Positions 45,774-54,990 of a stretch of DNA of 64,000 nucleotides are shown piece by piece. The translations under genes and the position numbers were made by a program. The stretch is from IMG/VR virus record IMGVR_UViG_3300042317_000390, positions 62,001 to 126,000 of that record. One strand, 5' to 3'. The notes beneath the pieces are model-generated. The model saw nothing but the letters and a program-made list of their open reading frames with translations. It was not told the origin of the DNA and did not search any database. The DNA is from a virus. The first letter of the stretch is position 1, and each line of letters opens with the position of its first letter.

Positions 45774-48071
45774 ATGGCAGGATATATCGGTCAGACTCCG
45801 GGTCAAGGTCAGATTCAATACTTTACGTTCACATCAACGAATGGTCAGACCACATTTACTGGCGTTGACGATAACAAATATGTATTAAACTATTCTGTTG
45901 GCTTCTGCGATGTGTTCCTCAACGGTCGCCGTCTAACTCCAACATCTGACTATACTGCCATCGATGGTTCAACTATCGTTCTACAATCAGCAGCATCCCT
46001 TAATGACGTTCTATTTGTTGCTTCTGCTTCTACTTTTGATACAGCAGACTGGGTTACTAATGCTGTAAACTATGTTTATACTGCATCATCAGGCCAAACA
46101 ACCTTTACTGGTGTTGATGATAATTCTAATACTCTTTCTTATGTTAATGGAACTATTCTGGTATCTGTTAATGGTATCAACATTCCACAATCAGACTATA
46201 CAGCAACTAACGGAACGTCAGTTGTATTGGATATTGGTGTTAATGCTGGTGATATTGTTCAGATTTTCTCTTTAAGAACTATGGCTGTTGTGAACTTCTT
46301 ACCGCTAACTGGTGGGACAATTTCAGGTAATGTTACTGTTGGTAATAGCACTGTTAACACTCAGATTTCTGCTGGTAATATCGCTCTGAATGGTTCGTCA
46401 TTAATTATTGGAAATTCCACTGTTAATGTTGTTGTTACAGAAACTAGCTTGAAGATTTCTAATAGTTCTTCTAATGTTACTTTTGGTTCTGGGCCAGCAA
46501 CTATCAATGCTATTGCTTCTAATACGTTTACTATTGGAACAGCCGCCTATGTTGTTGCTAACGGTAATGTTGGTATTGGTACAGCAACACCAGACTATAA
46601 GCTAACCGTTCCCGGTGTAATCGCAACAAACAGTTCTTTAAGAGTTTTTGGTGGGTCCAACCCATTCGTATCACTGGCAGATAACAGCGGTATTGGTACA
46701 GCTTATCTACAGGTTGCTTCAAGTATCTTGAATCTATATTATGTTAATTCTGTTTCTGTTTCTGCTGGTGGTTCTACTAGGGCCATCTTTGCTGCTAATG
46801 GTAATTTTGGAATTGGTAACACAAATCCAGTCACAAAGTTACACATTACTAGCAACGATCAAGGCGGCGATCTGATAAGACTCACATCAAGTAACAATAA
46901 TGGAACTTCTATGAGTTTCATAAGTTCTTCTACAAACGGAAGAACCTATAGAATTGGATCTAATTATTCTTCCGGTGCTGGTGAGTTTTCTATATACGAT
47001 TCTACTGCTTCATCTACAAGACTTTTGATATCAAATACAGGTCTTATACAGACTTATGCTAATAATATAATTCGTACTGGATTAACAACTGGTGCTTTAC
47101 AAGTATTAGGCACAACTTACGATCAAAGATTAGCGAGTTATGATATTGCTATTTTTCAAAATGATGATGCTGCTGCTATTAGAATTGTTGAAGCTAATTC
47201 TTCTGCTTCTATATCAGAATTAAGTTTGTGTTCTGGTGATGGGCCATCTTCTAATGTTTCAGTCATAGGATCAACTGGATCAATAGCTTTTGCCACTGCT
47301 AGATCAGCAGGAACTCCTGGTTACGTGCTAACAAATGAGCGTATGCGTATTGAAACAACAGGAAATATTGGTATTGGTACCAACGCTCCAACTGCTTCTA
47401 GAAGAGTCCATATTGTTGATGGTTCTCTTAGAGTAAAGATGGAAGCAACTACTAACAATGGTTATTGTTCTTTAGACATGACCAGTAAAGATGGTTCTGG
47501 CGTTTCTACAAATATATATGCTGGTATGGGTATATCTAGCGCCTCTTCTTGGGAAATTTTTGATCAAACAAATAATCATTTAGCCCACAGATATATGACT
47601 GGAGCATCTGGTTTTCATGACTTCAGAACTCAAGGTCTACAAAGATTATTAATAGACGCTAACGGTCAGGTAAGAAAACCATACCAACATGCATGGTTTT
47701 ATTCTGGCGGTACTACCCTTGCAACAACAACATGGGTGGTTTCCAAACCATCATCAGCAGTTATTTCTAATGCTAATTATAATACTTCTACTGGATTGTT
47801 CACTGCCCCTGTTGCTGGAAAATATATGATAGGATGTTATGGATTATTTTATCCTCATACAGGAGTATTTACATCTTCTATTTGGAAAAATGGTGCATCT
47901 TATGGTCAACAAGTCCAATCTGGTTATGATTCTTCTCAACACACATTAGTTAATATTACAGTAATAGTAGATATGGCAGTAAATGACACTATCGGTTTTG
48001 CTTTTTATAGAACCGATAGCGCTAACCTCTATGGTGGTCAGTGGAACCAGTGGGGTTATTTCTTAGGATAA
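45774..48071 (+). CDS. Tail fibre protein with C1q-like head, 765 aa
   Basis: Starts AGYIGQTPGQGQIQYFTFTSTNGQ, then two tandem copies of the GQTTFTGVDDN...DYTAxxGTxxVL fibre repeat (~22-165). The middle has VANGNVGIGTATPDYKLTV and GNIGIGTNAPTASRRVHIV. The C-terminal ~130 residues (VISNANYNTSTGLFTAPVAGKYMIGCYGLFY, in parts) match the C1q/TNF-like jelly-roll head found on phage fibres, expected to trimerise and bind receptors. The following 540-aa fibre has a related head. Confidence 0.8.
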   Translation: MAGYIGQTPGQGQIQYFTFTSTNGQTTFTGVDDNKYVLNYSVGFCDVFLNGRRLTPTSDYTAIDGSTIVLQSAASLNDVLFVASASTFDTADWVTNAVNYVYTASSGQTTFTGVDDNSNTLSYVNGTILVSVNGINIPQSDYTATNGTSVVLDIGVNAGDIVQIFSLRTMAVVNFLPLTGGTISGNVTVGNSTVNTQISAGNIALNGSSLIIGNSTVNVVVTETSLKISNSSSNVTFGSGPATINAIASNTFTIGTAAYVVANGNVGIGTATPDYKLTVPGVIATNSSLRVFGGSNPFVSLADNSGIGTAYLQVASSILNLYYVNSVSVSAGGSTRAIFAANGNFGIGNTNPVTKLHITSNDQGGDLIRLTSSNNNGTSMSFISSSTNGRTYRIGSNYSSGAGEFSIYDSTASSTRLLISNTGLIQTYANNIIRTGLTTGALQVLGTTYDQRLASYDIAIFQNDDAAAIRIVEANSSASISELSLCSGDGPSSNVSVIGSTGSIAFATARSAGTPGYVLTNERMRIETTGNIGIGTNAPTASRRVHIVDGSLRVKMEATTNNGYCSLDMTSKDGSGVSTNIYAGMGISSASSWEIFDQTNNHLAHRYMTGASGFHDFRTQGLQRLLIDANGQVRKPYQHAWFYSGGTTLATTTWVVSKPSSAVISNANYNTSTGLFTAPVAGKYMIGCYGLFYPHTGVFTSSIWKNGASYGQQVQSGYDSSQHTLVNITVIVDMAVNDTIGFAFYRTDSANLYGGQWNQWGYFLG

Positions 48072-48077
48072 TAAATA
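48070..48077 (+). promoter_or_regulatory. Late promoter variant (AATAAATA)
   Basis: AATAAATA lies at the stop of the 765-aa fibre, 27 bases before the next fibre start. It differs from the T4 box only at the first base and is at the typical intergenic place. Confidence 0.4.
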
Positions 48078-48096
48078 ATATCAAAAAGGCAGTTAA

Positions 48097-49719
48097 ATGA
48101 CAAGTAAATTACTAAGTCAAGCAATAGGTCTAAGCGGAACCACAGGAAATAGTACTAACATTACTCTTTCCTCGAACGGTTCATTGCAACTTGCTGCCAA
48201 TGGTGGAACTGATATTTTCATTTCAGCCAACGATAATATTGGTTTTGGTAATACTGCTCCTGTCCATAAAGTTTCTATAAATGGCACTACATTTATCAGC
48301 AATAATGCTATAATCAATGCCAATTTATATTTCGGTACAACTACATCAAATACATCCAGATTGTTTCTGTCTACTCCTTCTGGAGACGGAACAGTAACGC
48401 TTTCTGGCGACGGGACTAATTTTGGTGTTTATAGAGCTGTTGGTGGTAGCTATTTTCAGCTTGGTACTACGACTGCAGTTCCTTTATATATTATTTCAAA
48501 CAATTCAAACAGAGTGATGATAGCAGCGAATGGTAATATTGGTATTGGAAATAGTAATCCAGCATATCCACTATATGTAGCTGCAGCAGCCGACGGAGCT
48601 ATTGTTGGGTTTGAATCAACTTCTTCAAACGGTTTCTATTCTACATATTTCAATGGATCTTCGATAACAGGCTATATTGGGACTGCTAATCGTGTTGCTT
48701 CCGGTAGTAATACAGATTTTGGTATTGGCACTCCAGGCGCTGCTGGCGTATTTTTATCAACAAACAATTCAGTTAAATTTTATGTTTCTGCAAACGGCAA
48801 CGTTGGTATAGGGACCACGCCTAGTTCTAAACTGCACGTATATGGAGATGCTAATTCTTCTGTAATAAAAATAACCGACGCTACTTTAGGATCCACTTAT
48901 GGGTCTTATGTCAAAGGTTATGGCGTTGGTGGTGTTGGGGGTTTTACTGAAATTGGAGTTGTTGATTCTGATAATTATTCAAAAGGAATAACAATATCGC
49001 AACAAGCTAATTATGTAGCTTTCAACACTGGTTATGCTGGTTCTAATTCAAACGTAGAACGTATGAGAATTGCCGCTAATGGCAACATCGGTATTGGGAC
49101 TGCATCCCCAACTCAAAAACTGCATGTCGTAGGTCTTATCAATTCTAGTGATGGTAGTTCAGATAGATCATATATTGGATGGAAAGCTGGTTCAACATAC
49201 GGATATAGCGGTCTTCATCTAATTAATATAGATAATTCATCTCTTGTTCTGGGAACTAACAATACTGCCAGAACAATTATTGATGTGAACGGTAATGTTA
49301 TTAGTCCGAATCAACCTTATTGTAGAGCAGTTTCCAGCGCTGGTAATGTCACTGTAGTTAATGGAAACCAAGTAATTCCATATAATAGTGCACTATCTAA
49401 TATTGGCAGCCATTTTAATACTTCAACATACAGATTCACGATGCCAGTGGCAGGTAAATATCTGGTAACAGCTTCTATTCAGTTAAATGGAGGTTCGGCT
49501 CAATATTATAATTTGTATATTAGAGTAAATGGTTCAGGGCAATTTGGCACCTTCCAAACAGGTTCTGGTCTAGCATATCAACAATTCAGTACAACTGGCG
49601 TCGTCAATGGAAGCGCCACAGATTATATAGACGTCGCTCTTTTTGCAGTTTCTGGTAGTGGAACTTTAGAATGTTCAGGCGATACTAGATGCTCGCTATC
49701 AATCACTTTATTAAGTTAA
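48097..49719 (+). CDS. Tail fibre protein with C1q-like head, 540 aa
   Basis: Short N-terminal attachment (TSKLLSQAIGLSGTTGNSTN, in part), then fibre repeats (IAANGNIGIGNSNPAYPLYV, SANGNVGIGTTPSSKLHVYG, AANGNIGIGTASPTQKLHVVG) and a C-terminal C1q-like head of ~130 residues (HFNTSTYRFTMPVAGKYLVTASIQL, in part). The head is a diverged relative of that of the 765-aa fibre. Each GNIGIGT repeat introduces a small beta knob along the shaft. Confidence 0.8.
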   Translation: MTSKLLSQAIGLSGTTGNSTNITLSSNGSLQLAANGGTDIFISANDNIGFGNTAPVHKVSINGTTFISNNAIINANLYFGTTTSNTSRLFLSTPSGDGTVTLSGDGTNFGVYRAVGGSYFQLGTTTAVPLYIISNNSNRVMIAANGNIGIGNSNPAYPLYVAAAADGAIVGFESTSSNGFYSTYFNGSSITGYIGTANRVASGSNTDFGIGTPGAAGVFLSTNNSVKFYVSANGNVGIGTTPSSKLHVYGDANSSVIKITDATLGSTYGSYVKGYGVGGVGGFTEIGVVDSDNYSKGITISQQANYVAFNTGYAGSNSNVERMRIAANGNIGIGTASPTQKLHVVGLINSSDGSSDRSYIGWKAGSTYGYSGLHLINIDNSSLVLGTNNTARTIIDVNGNVISPNQPYCRAVSSAGNVTVVNGNQVIPYNSALSNIGSHFNTSTYRFTMPVAGKYLVTASIQLNGGSAQYYNLYIRVNGSGQFGTFQTGSGLAYQQFSTTGVVNGSATDYIDVALFAVSGSGTLECSGDTRCSLSITLLS

Positions 49720-49742
49720 TTATGTCAATCAAGGAGTAAACA

Positions 49743-50024
49743 ATGGCAAATTATACAATTACTTACACAGCAACTGAAGATCTAGCTATGCAGTATGCCG
49801 CAGCTTCTGTTGATGATTGGATTCAGAACGCAGCACACGAAAGAGCAAGAATTGCTATTGATGAAATCGTAGCAGTTGCTGTTCAAAAGTTTCTAGAAGC
49901 TGGTCAATCAATTCCCGGTTCTAAGGATGAAATCGTAGCAGCAGCTTTTGATAATGGTTGGGTAAAAACAGCCGCTCAGAGAAATGAAGAGGCACTAGCC
50001 ACTATTCCAGTAGCAAATACCTAA
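49743..50024 (+). CDS. Small fibre-accessory protein, 93 aa
   Basis: ANYTITYTATEDLAMQYAAASVDDWIQNAAHERARIAIDEIV (in parts) is mostly helical and acidic, with AAFDNGWVKTAAQR near the end. AAGGAG precedes the ATG. Position between two fibre genes, like the 88-aa gene at 44072, suggests a chaperone or bound accessory. I recall similar short proteins in T4-like fibre clusters without assigned function. Confidence 0.6.
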   Translation: MANYTITYTATEDLAMQYAAASVDDWIQNAAHERARIAIDEIVAVAVQKFLEAGQSIPGSKDEIVAAAFDNGWVKTAAQRNEEALATIPVANT

Positions 50025-50045
50025 ATACCAATAAAAAGGTAAAAC

Positions 50046-53000
50046 ATGTCAGTAACCAATGACTTATCCAGACTAGCTAATAACGCAAATGTTATCATTA
50101 ATTCAATCACAGTAAACTCTACTGCGATCACTTCTGTTAACGTTGCGGGTATTACTATTAACTCTTCTGGATATACTGGTGATGCTAATAATGCTGCTTA
50201 TCTAGGTGGGTCTAGTTTATCGACTATTCAAGGACAAATTACCTCTAACGCATCTTCTGCGTATAGTAATTCAGTAACATACACTGATACAAAGATAGGA
50301 ACTGCGAACAGTGCTATTATAGCTAATGCTAGTGCTGCCTATAGTAATGCTACTTCATATACAGATACTAAAATTGGTACAGCTAATAGCGCTATTGTGG
50401 CCAATGCTTCAGCGGCTTATAGTAATTCTGTTTCTTATGTTGATACCAAGATTGGTACAGCTAATTCTGCAATTACTGGAAACGCTGCTACTGCATATAC
50501 TAATGCTGTCAGCTACACAGATACGAAAATAGGAACTGCTAACTCGGCAATAGTCGCTAATGCATCTGCTGCATATACTAACGCTACAGTATTCGCTTCC
50601 AATGCTACAAACGTTAATACTGGTACACTAGCAGAAGCTAGATTACCATACCGTATGAATCAGAATGTTCGTAATACAGATACGGTAGAATTTGGCGGAA
50701 TGACTCTTACTGGAAATCTAGTAGTTTCTGGTAACGTCAATATTATCGGCGCTAATAACTTATCAGTGTCTGATAATATGATTTATCTTAATTCTAATAA
50801 TGACGTTAGTAATCCAGATATTGGTATTGCTGGTAATTATAACGATGGTACTTATGCTCATACTGGTATCTTTAGAGATGCAACCGATGGTATATGGAAA
50901 GTATTTGACAACTATGGTCCAGAACCAGATGCTAGTCCATACATTGATACAAGTAACACTAGTTTTCGTTTAGCTAACTTCCAAGCAAATAACTTTTATG
51001 GTGGTAATACTACTGCTAATTGGTTTGTTGCTAATACTTCTGGCGCATATACTACGTTATTAAGCGGTAATGTATCTTCATCTTCATATGTATCTGTAGG
51101 TAATTCTACTGTTAATGTTGTAGCTAACTCATCATCTATAACGTTTAATTCTTCTGTTGCGGCTTATGCTAGTTTTTATAAACCTTCAGCTAATGGTTCT
51201 GCTTATGTTGCGGTTGTAGGTTCTAATAACGCATCTAATCCTTATTGGAATGGTTGGCAATTTGTTGCGCCGGGGGTGTTCGCAAACTCATCTGCTGGTA
51301 ATGCGTTTCCTAGAACTTCTCATTTTTATTCTTTTACTAGCACCTCAAATCCATCAGATTTGTATTATAATATTCAAGCCGGTAATGATAGTGGAATTGG
51401 TACTGGTATAAAAATTTATGCAGTTAGTACAACTAATTCAAGAACTGGTATTGATATTTCAGCTAATGGTAATGTTGGTATTGGAACTACATCACCATCA
51501 AGCAAATTAAACATTAACAGTAGCACTAATGATGGTTTAAAAGTCACAGATGGTACAGTAACGTCTATTCTTTATAACACCTCTAGTTCTTCTGGTTCTA
51601 TTGGCACCGTATCTAATCATACATTTAATATTTACTCAAACAATACAATTCGTGCATCTTTTACAAATAACGGTGATCTTCAAGTTGGAAATCAATCTGC
51701 TGCAGCTAATACTTTAAGATATTTTGATCTGCAAAATACGGATACTGGTGTAAGTGCTGGTGCTATTATGCGTTTTATTACTGCTAATAGTTCTGGTGGT
51801 GCTGCTACTACTGTTGATATGGTTAAGTATAAAAATGGTTCATTCTATATTAACAATAATGACGGTTCTGGTTCTACAAGTTTTGGAACTGCCGGGACAC
51901 AACGTTTATATATTGGGGCGAATGGTAACGTTGGTGTTTCTACAACATCGCCAGCATATGCATTAGATGTTAATGGAATAATAAATTCACAAGATCAATT
52001 CAGAGCTTACGGCGGCGGTGGTGATGTTCGTCTAAACGGTAATTATGCTGGAAATACAGCAGTTGTTGGTACTGTAGGTTCAACCGGTTTTGGTATCATG
52101 ACCAGTAACGATCCTTCTCGTTTATGGATTGCTTCTGGAGGTAATGTTGGTATTAATACTAAATCACCACTAGGTAAATTTACAGTCAGACCATCGACCG
52201 ACAATACAGCTATTACATTAAGCGATGGTGATCCATCAACAGGAGCTTGGATTCGTAATGATGGCTCTAATATGGTCATTTCAACCAATGTTGGTGAAAT
52301 GTATTATGGATATAGCGGTTCGTCTAAAAATCTATATTTTATGCCTGGCGGCGGATCTTCTGGACTTACAATAGGAACAGATAGAGTTGTTTACGCACCA
52401 GTTCAATTTAGATCGCCTGTAATATATGATTACGATGATACAACTTATTATATTGATCCTAATTCATCATCAAAAATATCAGGTCTTATAACCTTTAATA
52501 CAGCTTATGGATCTTCTGTTTTACAAGATGGCCAAGGATTTGTTATTAATGGTAACTATACTAATGGTTATTATAGTCACAGATTTAGAAAATGGGACGA
52601 TGGAAATGGCGTTCCATTATATGTTCAATATACAACAGGAACTATCGGAAGCTGGTCAAATATAGCAAAATTCGGACCAGGTGGAAATGGTGAAACTGCA
52701 CAGTTTTCTGTATTTGGTTATGGGTATGCATCTGGTTCTTGGAGAGCGCCAGTATTTTATGATTCTGACGATACTGGCTACTACATAGATCCAAACTCTA
52801 CATCAGACCAAGCACTAAGAATTAGAGGTGGTGCTTATTTTGGTCCAAATGCGTCTTGGAATAGATATCTATGGGTAGGTACAAACGGTCGTCCGTCTGA
52901 TGAAGCGTCTGTTTGTGCGACCGATGGTAATTTGCATATTGATTGCAAATCAGGAAATATGATCTATTTAAATTATTATAGTAATGCAAATGTGTATCAA

Positions 53001-53888
53001 GGTGGTTCTGGTTTCTTCTATTCAGGAACTTCAATTAGAGCACCTATATTTTATGATACTGACGATACAGCCTATTATGCCAATCTTGCTGGTGCTTCTA
53101 GACTTTCTGGCATTCAAAGCACAGGACGTTCTGGTAACTGGGATTCAGATTTCCAAAACACACCCGCCGACTCTTTCCGTTATGGTGGTGACTTAAACTC
53201 TGGTACAAACTGTCCTACTGGCGGTGGTTGGTGGGTTCAACAAAACTTCAGACACTCTAATTCTTCTAACTATTGGGGTGTTCAAGTTGCATGGGGTTGG
53301 GAAGATAAAGCACATGAACTATATACCAGAAACATCACTGGTAATAGTTTCAGTAGCTGGATTAGATATTCTAACTCTAATAACGGCGGTTCAATTCTTA
53401 TTGCTGATCTTTCAGCATCTGGTGCATCTACTATTGAATCGACAACATGCTTTAATGATAGCACATATAAAGCATATGAAATTCAATTCCAAGTTGTTCC
53501 CGGTTCAATGAGTGCTGGTATCTATATGCAGTTCTATGTTGGTGGCGCATGGAGAACGGCGGCTGGTGACTATAGAACATACTCTGCCATCTGGAATGCT
53601 GGTGGTTCACAAGGTTATGGACCAAACAGCTATATTGATATAGGTTGTGGTGGTCGTATTCGTAACTATGCCGGTATTACAGGTATTGCTTCTATTGTAT
53701 ATCCATCAAGAACAGATACTATGCCAATTATGACTGGTATTGCTGGTGCATGGGATTCTACGATTGATGGTGGTAACAAGATAAACTTTACTGGTTTGCT
53801 ATCATTTAACTCTGCGATTTCTGGTTTCAGAATTTATGCCTCTTCTGGCACAATATCTGGTTACGTTAAGGTATATGGAAGAAAATAA
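50046..53888 (+). CDS. Large tail fibre protein with four-copy repeat and knob-like head, 1280 aa
   Basis: Residues ~78-180 are four near-identical 26-residue repeats (SYxDTKIGTANSAIxANAxAAYxN). NTGTLAEARLPYRMN and the module SDNMIYLNSNNDVSNPDIGIAGNY..HTGIFRDATDGIWKVF (~238-300) follow. Later come NGNVGIGTTSPSSKLNI, three DDTxYYxxPNS-type repeats (~796, ~908, ~1003), and a C-terminal pyocin-knob-like head (GGGWWVQQNFRHSNSSNYWG, in part; ELYTRNITGNSFSSWIRY). The longest fibre of the array; the knob head suggests the main receptor-binding fibre. The end overlaps the next gene (TAATG). Confidence 0.85.
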   Translation: MSVTNDLSRLANNANVIINSITVNSTAITSVNVAGITINSSGYTGDANNAAYLGGSSLSTIQGQITSNASSAYSNSVTYTDTKIGTANSAIIANASAAYSNATSYTDTKIGTANSAIVANASAAYSNSVSYVDTKIGTANSAITGNAATAYTNAVSYTDTKIGTANSAIVANASAAYTNATVFASNATNVNTGTLAEARLPYRMNQNVRNTDTVEFGGMTLTGNLVVSGNVNIIGANNLSVSDNMIYLNSNNDVSNPDIGIAGNYNDGTYAHTGIFRDATDGIWKVFDNYGPEPDASPYIDTSNTSFRLANFQANNFYGGNTTANWFVANTSGAYTTLLSGNVSSSSYVSVGNSTVNVVANSSSITFNSSVAAYASFYKPSANGSAYVAVVGSNNASNPYWNGWQFVAPGVFANSSAGNAFPRTSHFYSFTSTSNPSDLYYNIQAGNDSGIGTGIKIYAVSTTNSRTGIDISANGNVGIGTTSPSSKLNINSSTNDGLKVTDGTVTSILYNTSSSSGSIGTVSNHTFNIYSNNTIRASFTNNGDLQVGNQSAAANTLRYFDLQNTDTGVSAGAIMRFITANSSGGAATTVDMVKYKNGSFYINNNDGSGSTSFGTAGTQRLYIGANGNVGVSTTSPAYALDVNGIINSQDQFRAYGGGGDVRLNGNYAGNTAVVGTVGSTGFGIMTSNDPSRLWIASGGNVGINTKSPLGKFTVRPSTDNTAITLSDGDPSTGAWIRNDGSNMVISTNVGEMYYGYSGSSKNLYFMPGGGSSGLTIGTDRVVYAPVQFRSPVIYDYDDTTYYIDPNSSSKISGLITFNTAYGSSVLQDGQGFVINGNYTNGYYSHRFRKWDDGNGVPLYVQYTTGTIGSWSNIAKFGPGGNGETAQFSVFGYGYASGSWRAPVFYDSDDTGYYIDPNSTSDQALRIRGGAYFGPNASWNRYLWVGTNGRPSDEASVCATDGNLHIDCKSGNMIYLNYYSNANVYQGGSGFFYSGTSIRAPIFYDTDDTAYYANLAGASRLSGIQSTGRSGNWDSDFQNTPADSFRYGGDLNSGTNCPTGGGWWVQQNFRHSNSSNYWGVQVAWGWEDKAHELYTRNITGNSFSSWIRYSNSNNGGSILIADLSASGASTIESTTCFNDSTYKAYEIQFQVVPGSMSAGIYMQFYVGGAWRTAAGDYRTYSAIWNAGGSQGYGPNSYIDIGCGGRIRNYAGITGIASIVYPSRTDTMPIMTGIAGAWDSTIDGGNKINFTGLLSFNSAISGFRIYASSGTISGYVKVYGRK
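50277..50588 (+). repeat. Four tandem 78-bp coding repeats
   Basis: Four consecutive 78-base units encode SYxDTKIGTANSAIxANAxAAYxN. The nucleotide sequences have diverged at third positions while the protein is kept, so selection acts on the protein repeat, not on the DNA copy. Confidence 0.85.
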
Positions 53889-54340
53889 TGAAGCTATATA
53901 AGAAAAGACATAAAGATGATACTGAAACATTCTGGCGCACTTCTGATTGGGAAATCATCGGTCAGGATAAGACAGAAGCATGGGCTGAATTTCAGCTTTG
54001 GTTGGCGCAAGGTAATACACCAGACCCTGCCGATGACGAAGATGATACTCGTATCATTACTTTTATATCTGACCGTCAGTTCTTTCAACAGGCGGCTATT
54101 CAGGGTTTCATTTCACAAGAGGATGCTCTACAGGCAGTTAAGACAGGTTTTATTCCTGCTCCACTACAGGCTATTGTTGATACAATCACAGACCCCACAG
54201 ACAAGTTCAATGCAGAAATGCTTTTGTCTGGAGCAACAGAGTTTCAAAGAAACCATCCACTAACAAGTGTGATTGGCACAGCATTTGGGATGACAGAAGA
54301 AGATATAAATACTTTTTTTAGATCAGCATCAAATTTATAA
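53888..54340 (+). CDS. Fibre-associated protein, 150 aa
   Basis: Soluble, acidic: MKLYKKRHKDDTETFWRTSDWEI, then ADDEDDTRIITFISDRQFFQQAAIQGFISQEDALQAVKTG (in parts), then NAEMLLSGATEFQRNHPLTSVIG. The central 'ISDRQFFQQAAIQGFIS..DAL' pattern is common to small proteins encoded beside fibre genes in many phages and resembles tail-fibre accessory/chaperone proteins. Its start overlaps the stop of the 1280-aa fibre, so it is coupled to it and probably assists its folding. Confidence 0.65.
   Translation: MKLYKKRHKDDTETFWRTSDWEIIGQDKTEAWAEFQLWLAQGNTPDPADDEDDTRIITFISDRQFFQQAAIQGFISQEDALQAVKTGFIPAPLQAIVDTITDPTDKFNAEMLLSGATEFQRNHPLTSVIGTAFGMTEEDINTFFRSASNL
54304..54311 (+). promoter_or_regulatory. Possible T4-type late promoter
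   Basis: A perfect TATAAATA in the final codons of the 150-aa gene lies 43 bases before the next ATG. Likely functional by position but it also encodes part of the protein. Confidence 0.4.
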
Positions 54341-54353
54341 GAGGCAAACTAAA

Positions 54354-54716
54354 ATGGCAGTAACATATACATGGGAAGTCACCGGTCTAAAGACTACAAC
54401 AGTCGGTTCTGCTGACGATGTTGTAGTTCAGACATATTGGAAAAAGATTGGCAACGATGGTAATGGAAACGAAGGAACTTTCTCTGGAGCCACTCCATTT
54501 ACTGCCAATACGATGCCAGCAAATACATCCTTTATTCCATTTAATCAGCTAACAGAAGCTGATGTTCTTACATGGATTAAGGCAGTAGTTGTTGGTTCAT
54601 ACGAAGAACACGTCAATACACAGATTCAGAAGCAAATTGACGATAAAAAGAATCCTGTAGTAGAAGCAAATCTACCATGGGCACCAGCGCCAAATACGGC
54701 AACTAGCAATACATAA
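54354..54716 (+). CDS. Small virion-associated protein of T4-like phages, 120 aa
   Basis: AVTYTWEVTGLKTTTVGSADDVVVQTYWKKIG (in parts), FSGATPFTANTMPANTSFIPFNQLTEADVLTWIK and a C-terminal QIQKQIDDKKNPVVEANLPWAP. Proteins with this 'Y.W.V..L......VV....W...G.D' pattern and 'LPWAP' end are frequent in cyanophage-type T4-like structural regions. Function unknown. GAGG precedes the ATG. Confidence 0.65.
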   Translation: MAVTYTWEVTGLKTTTVGSADDVVVQTYWKKIGNDGNGNEGTFSGATPFTANTMPANTSFIPFNQLTEADVLTWIKAVVVGSYEEHVNTQIQKQIDDKKNPVVEANLPWAPAPNTATSNT

Positions 54717-54733
54717 TTAGGAGATAGTAAATT

Positions 54734-54913
54734 ATGGATAAGACTGTAAAACTTGAGTTGACGATTGAACAGCTAAACGTTGTTATGGGTGGCCTTGTTA
54801 AGCTACCAATCGAAACAGCAATGGGAACTTTTAATGCCGTTCAGATGCAGGCTGACGCTCAGCTGAGATCGCCACCACCTGAAGGGCCATTATCGGACAA
54901 GGTTATCAACTAA
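54734..54913 (+). CDS. Small conserved-type protein, 59 aa
   Basis: GGAGAT precedes the ATG at 54734. The product (VKLELTIEQLNVVMGGLVKLPIE, in parts; ..AVQMQADAQLRSPPPEGPLSDKVIN) is a helical domain with a Pro-rich tail. Short proteins of the type 'LTVxxxNxxLxALxxxPYxxVxxLixxIxxQ' stand in comparable places in many T4-like genomes. It closes the fibre operon right before a strong terminator. Confidence 0.6.
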   Translation: MDKTVKLELTIEQLNVVMGGLVKLPIETAMGTFNAVQMQADAQLRSPPPEGPLSDKVIN

Positions 54914-54917
54914 AATT

Positions 54918-54943
54918 AAAGGGACCATTTCGGTCCCTTTTTT
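54918..54943 (+). terminator. Rho-independent terminator after the fibre operon
   Basis: GGGACC (54921-54926) pairs with GGTCCC (54932-54937), loop ATTTC, extended by AAA/TTT, and followed by a T-run to 54943. It directly follows the 59-aa gene and precedes a new late promoter. Confidence 0.9.
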
Positions 54944-54947
54944 ATTA

Positions 54948-54955
54948 TATAAATA
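54948..54955 (+). promoter_or_regulatory. T4-type late promoter
   Basis: A perfect TATAAATA just after the terminator, 43 bases before the 424-aa fibre start, would drive the fibre-gp13-gp17 operon. Confidence 0.75.
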
Positions 54956-54990
54956 AAGATAAAAACACTAACCAGAGGGGAAAGTGAACC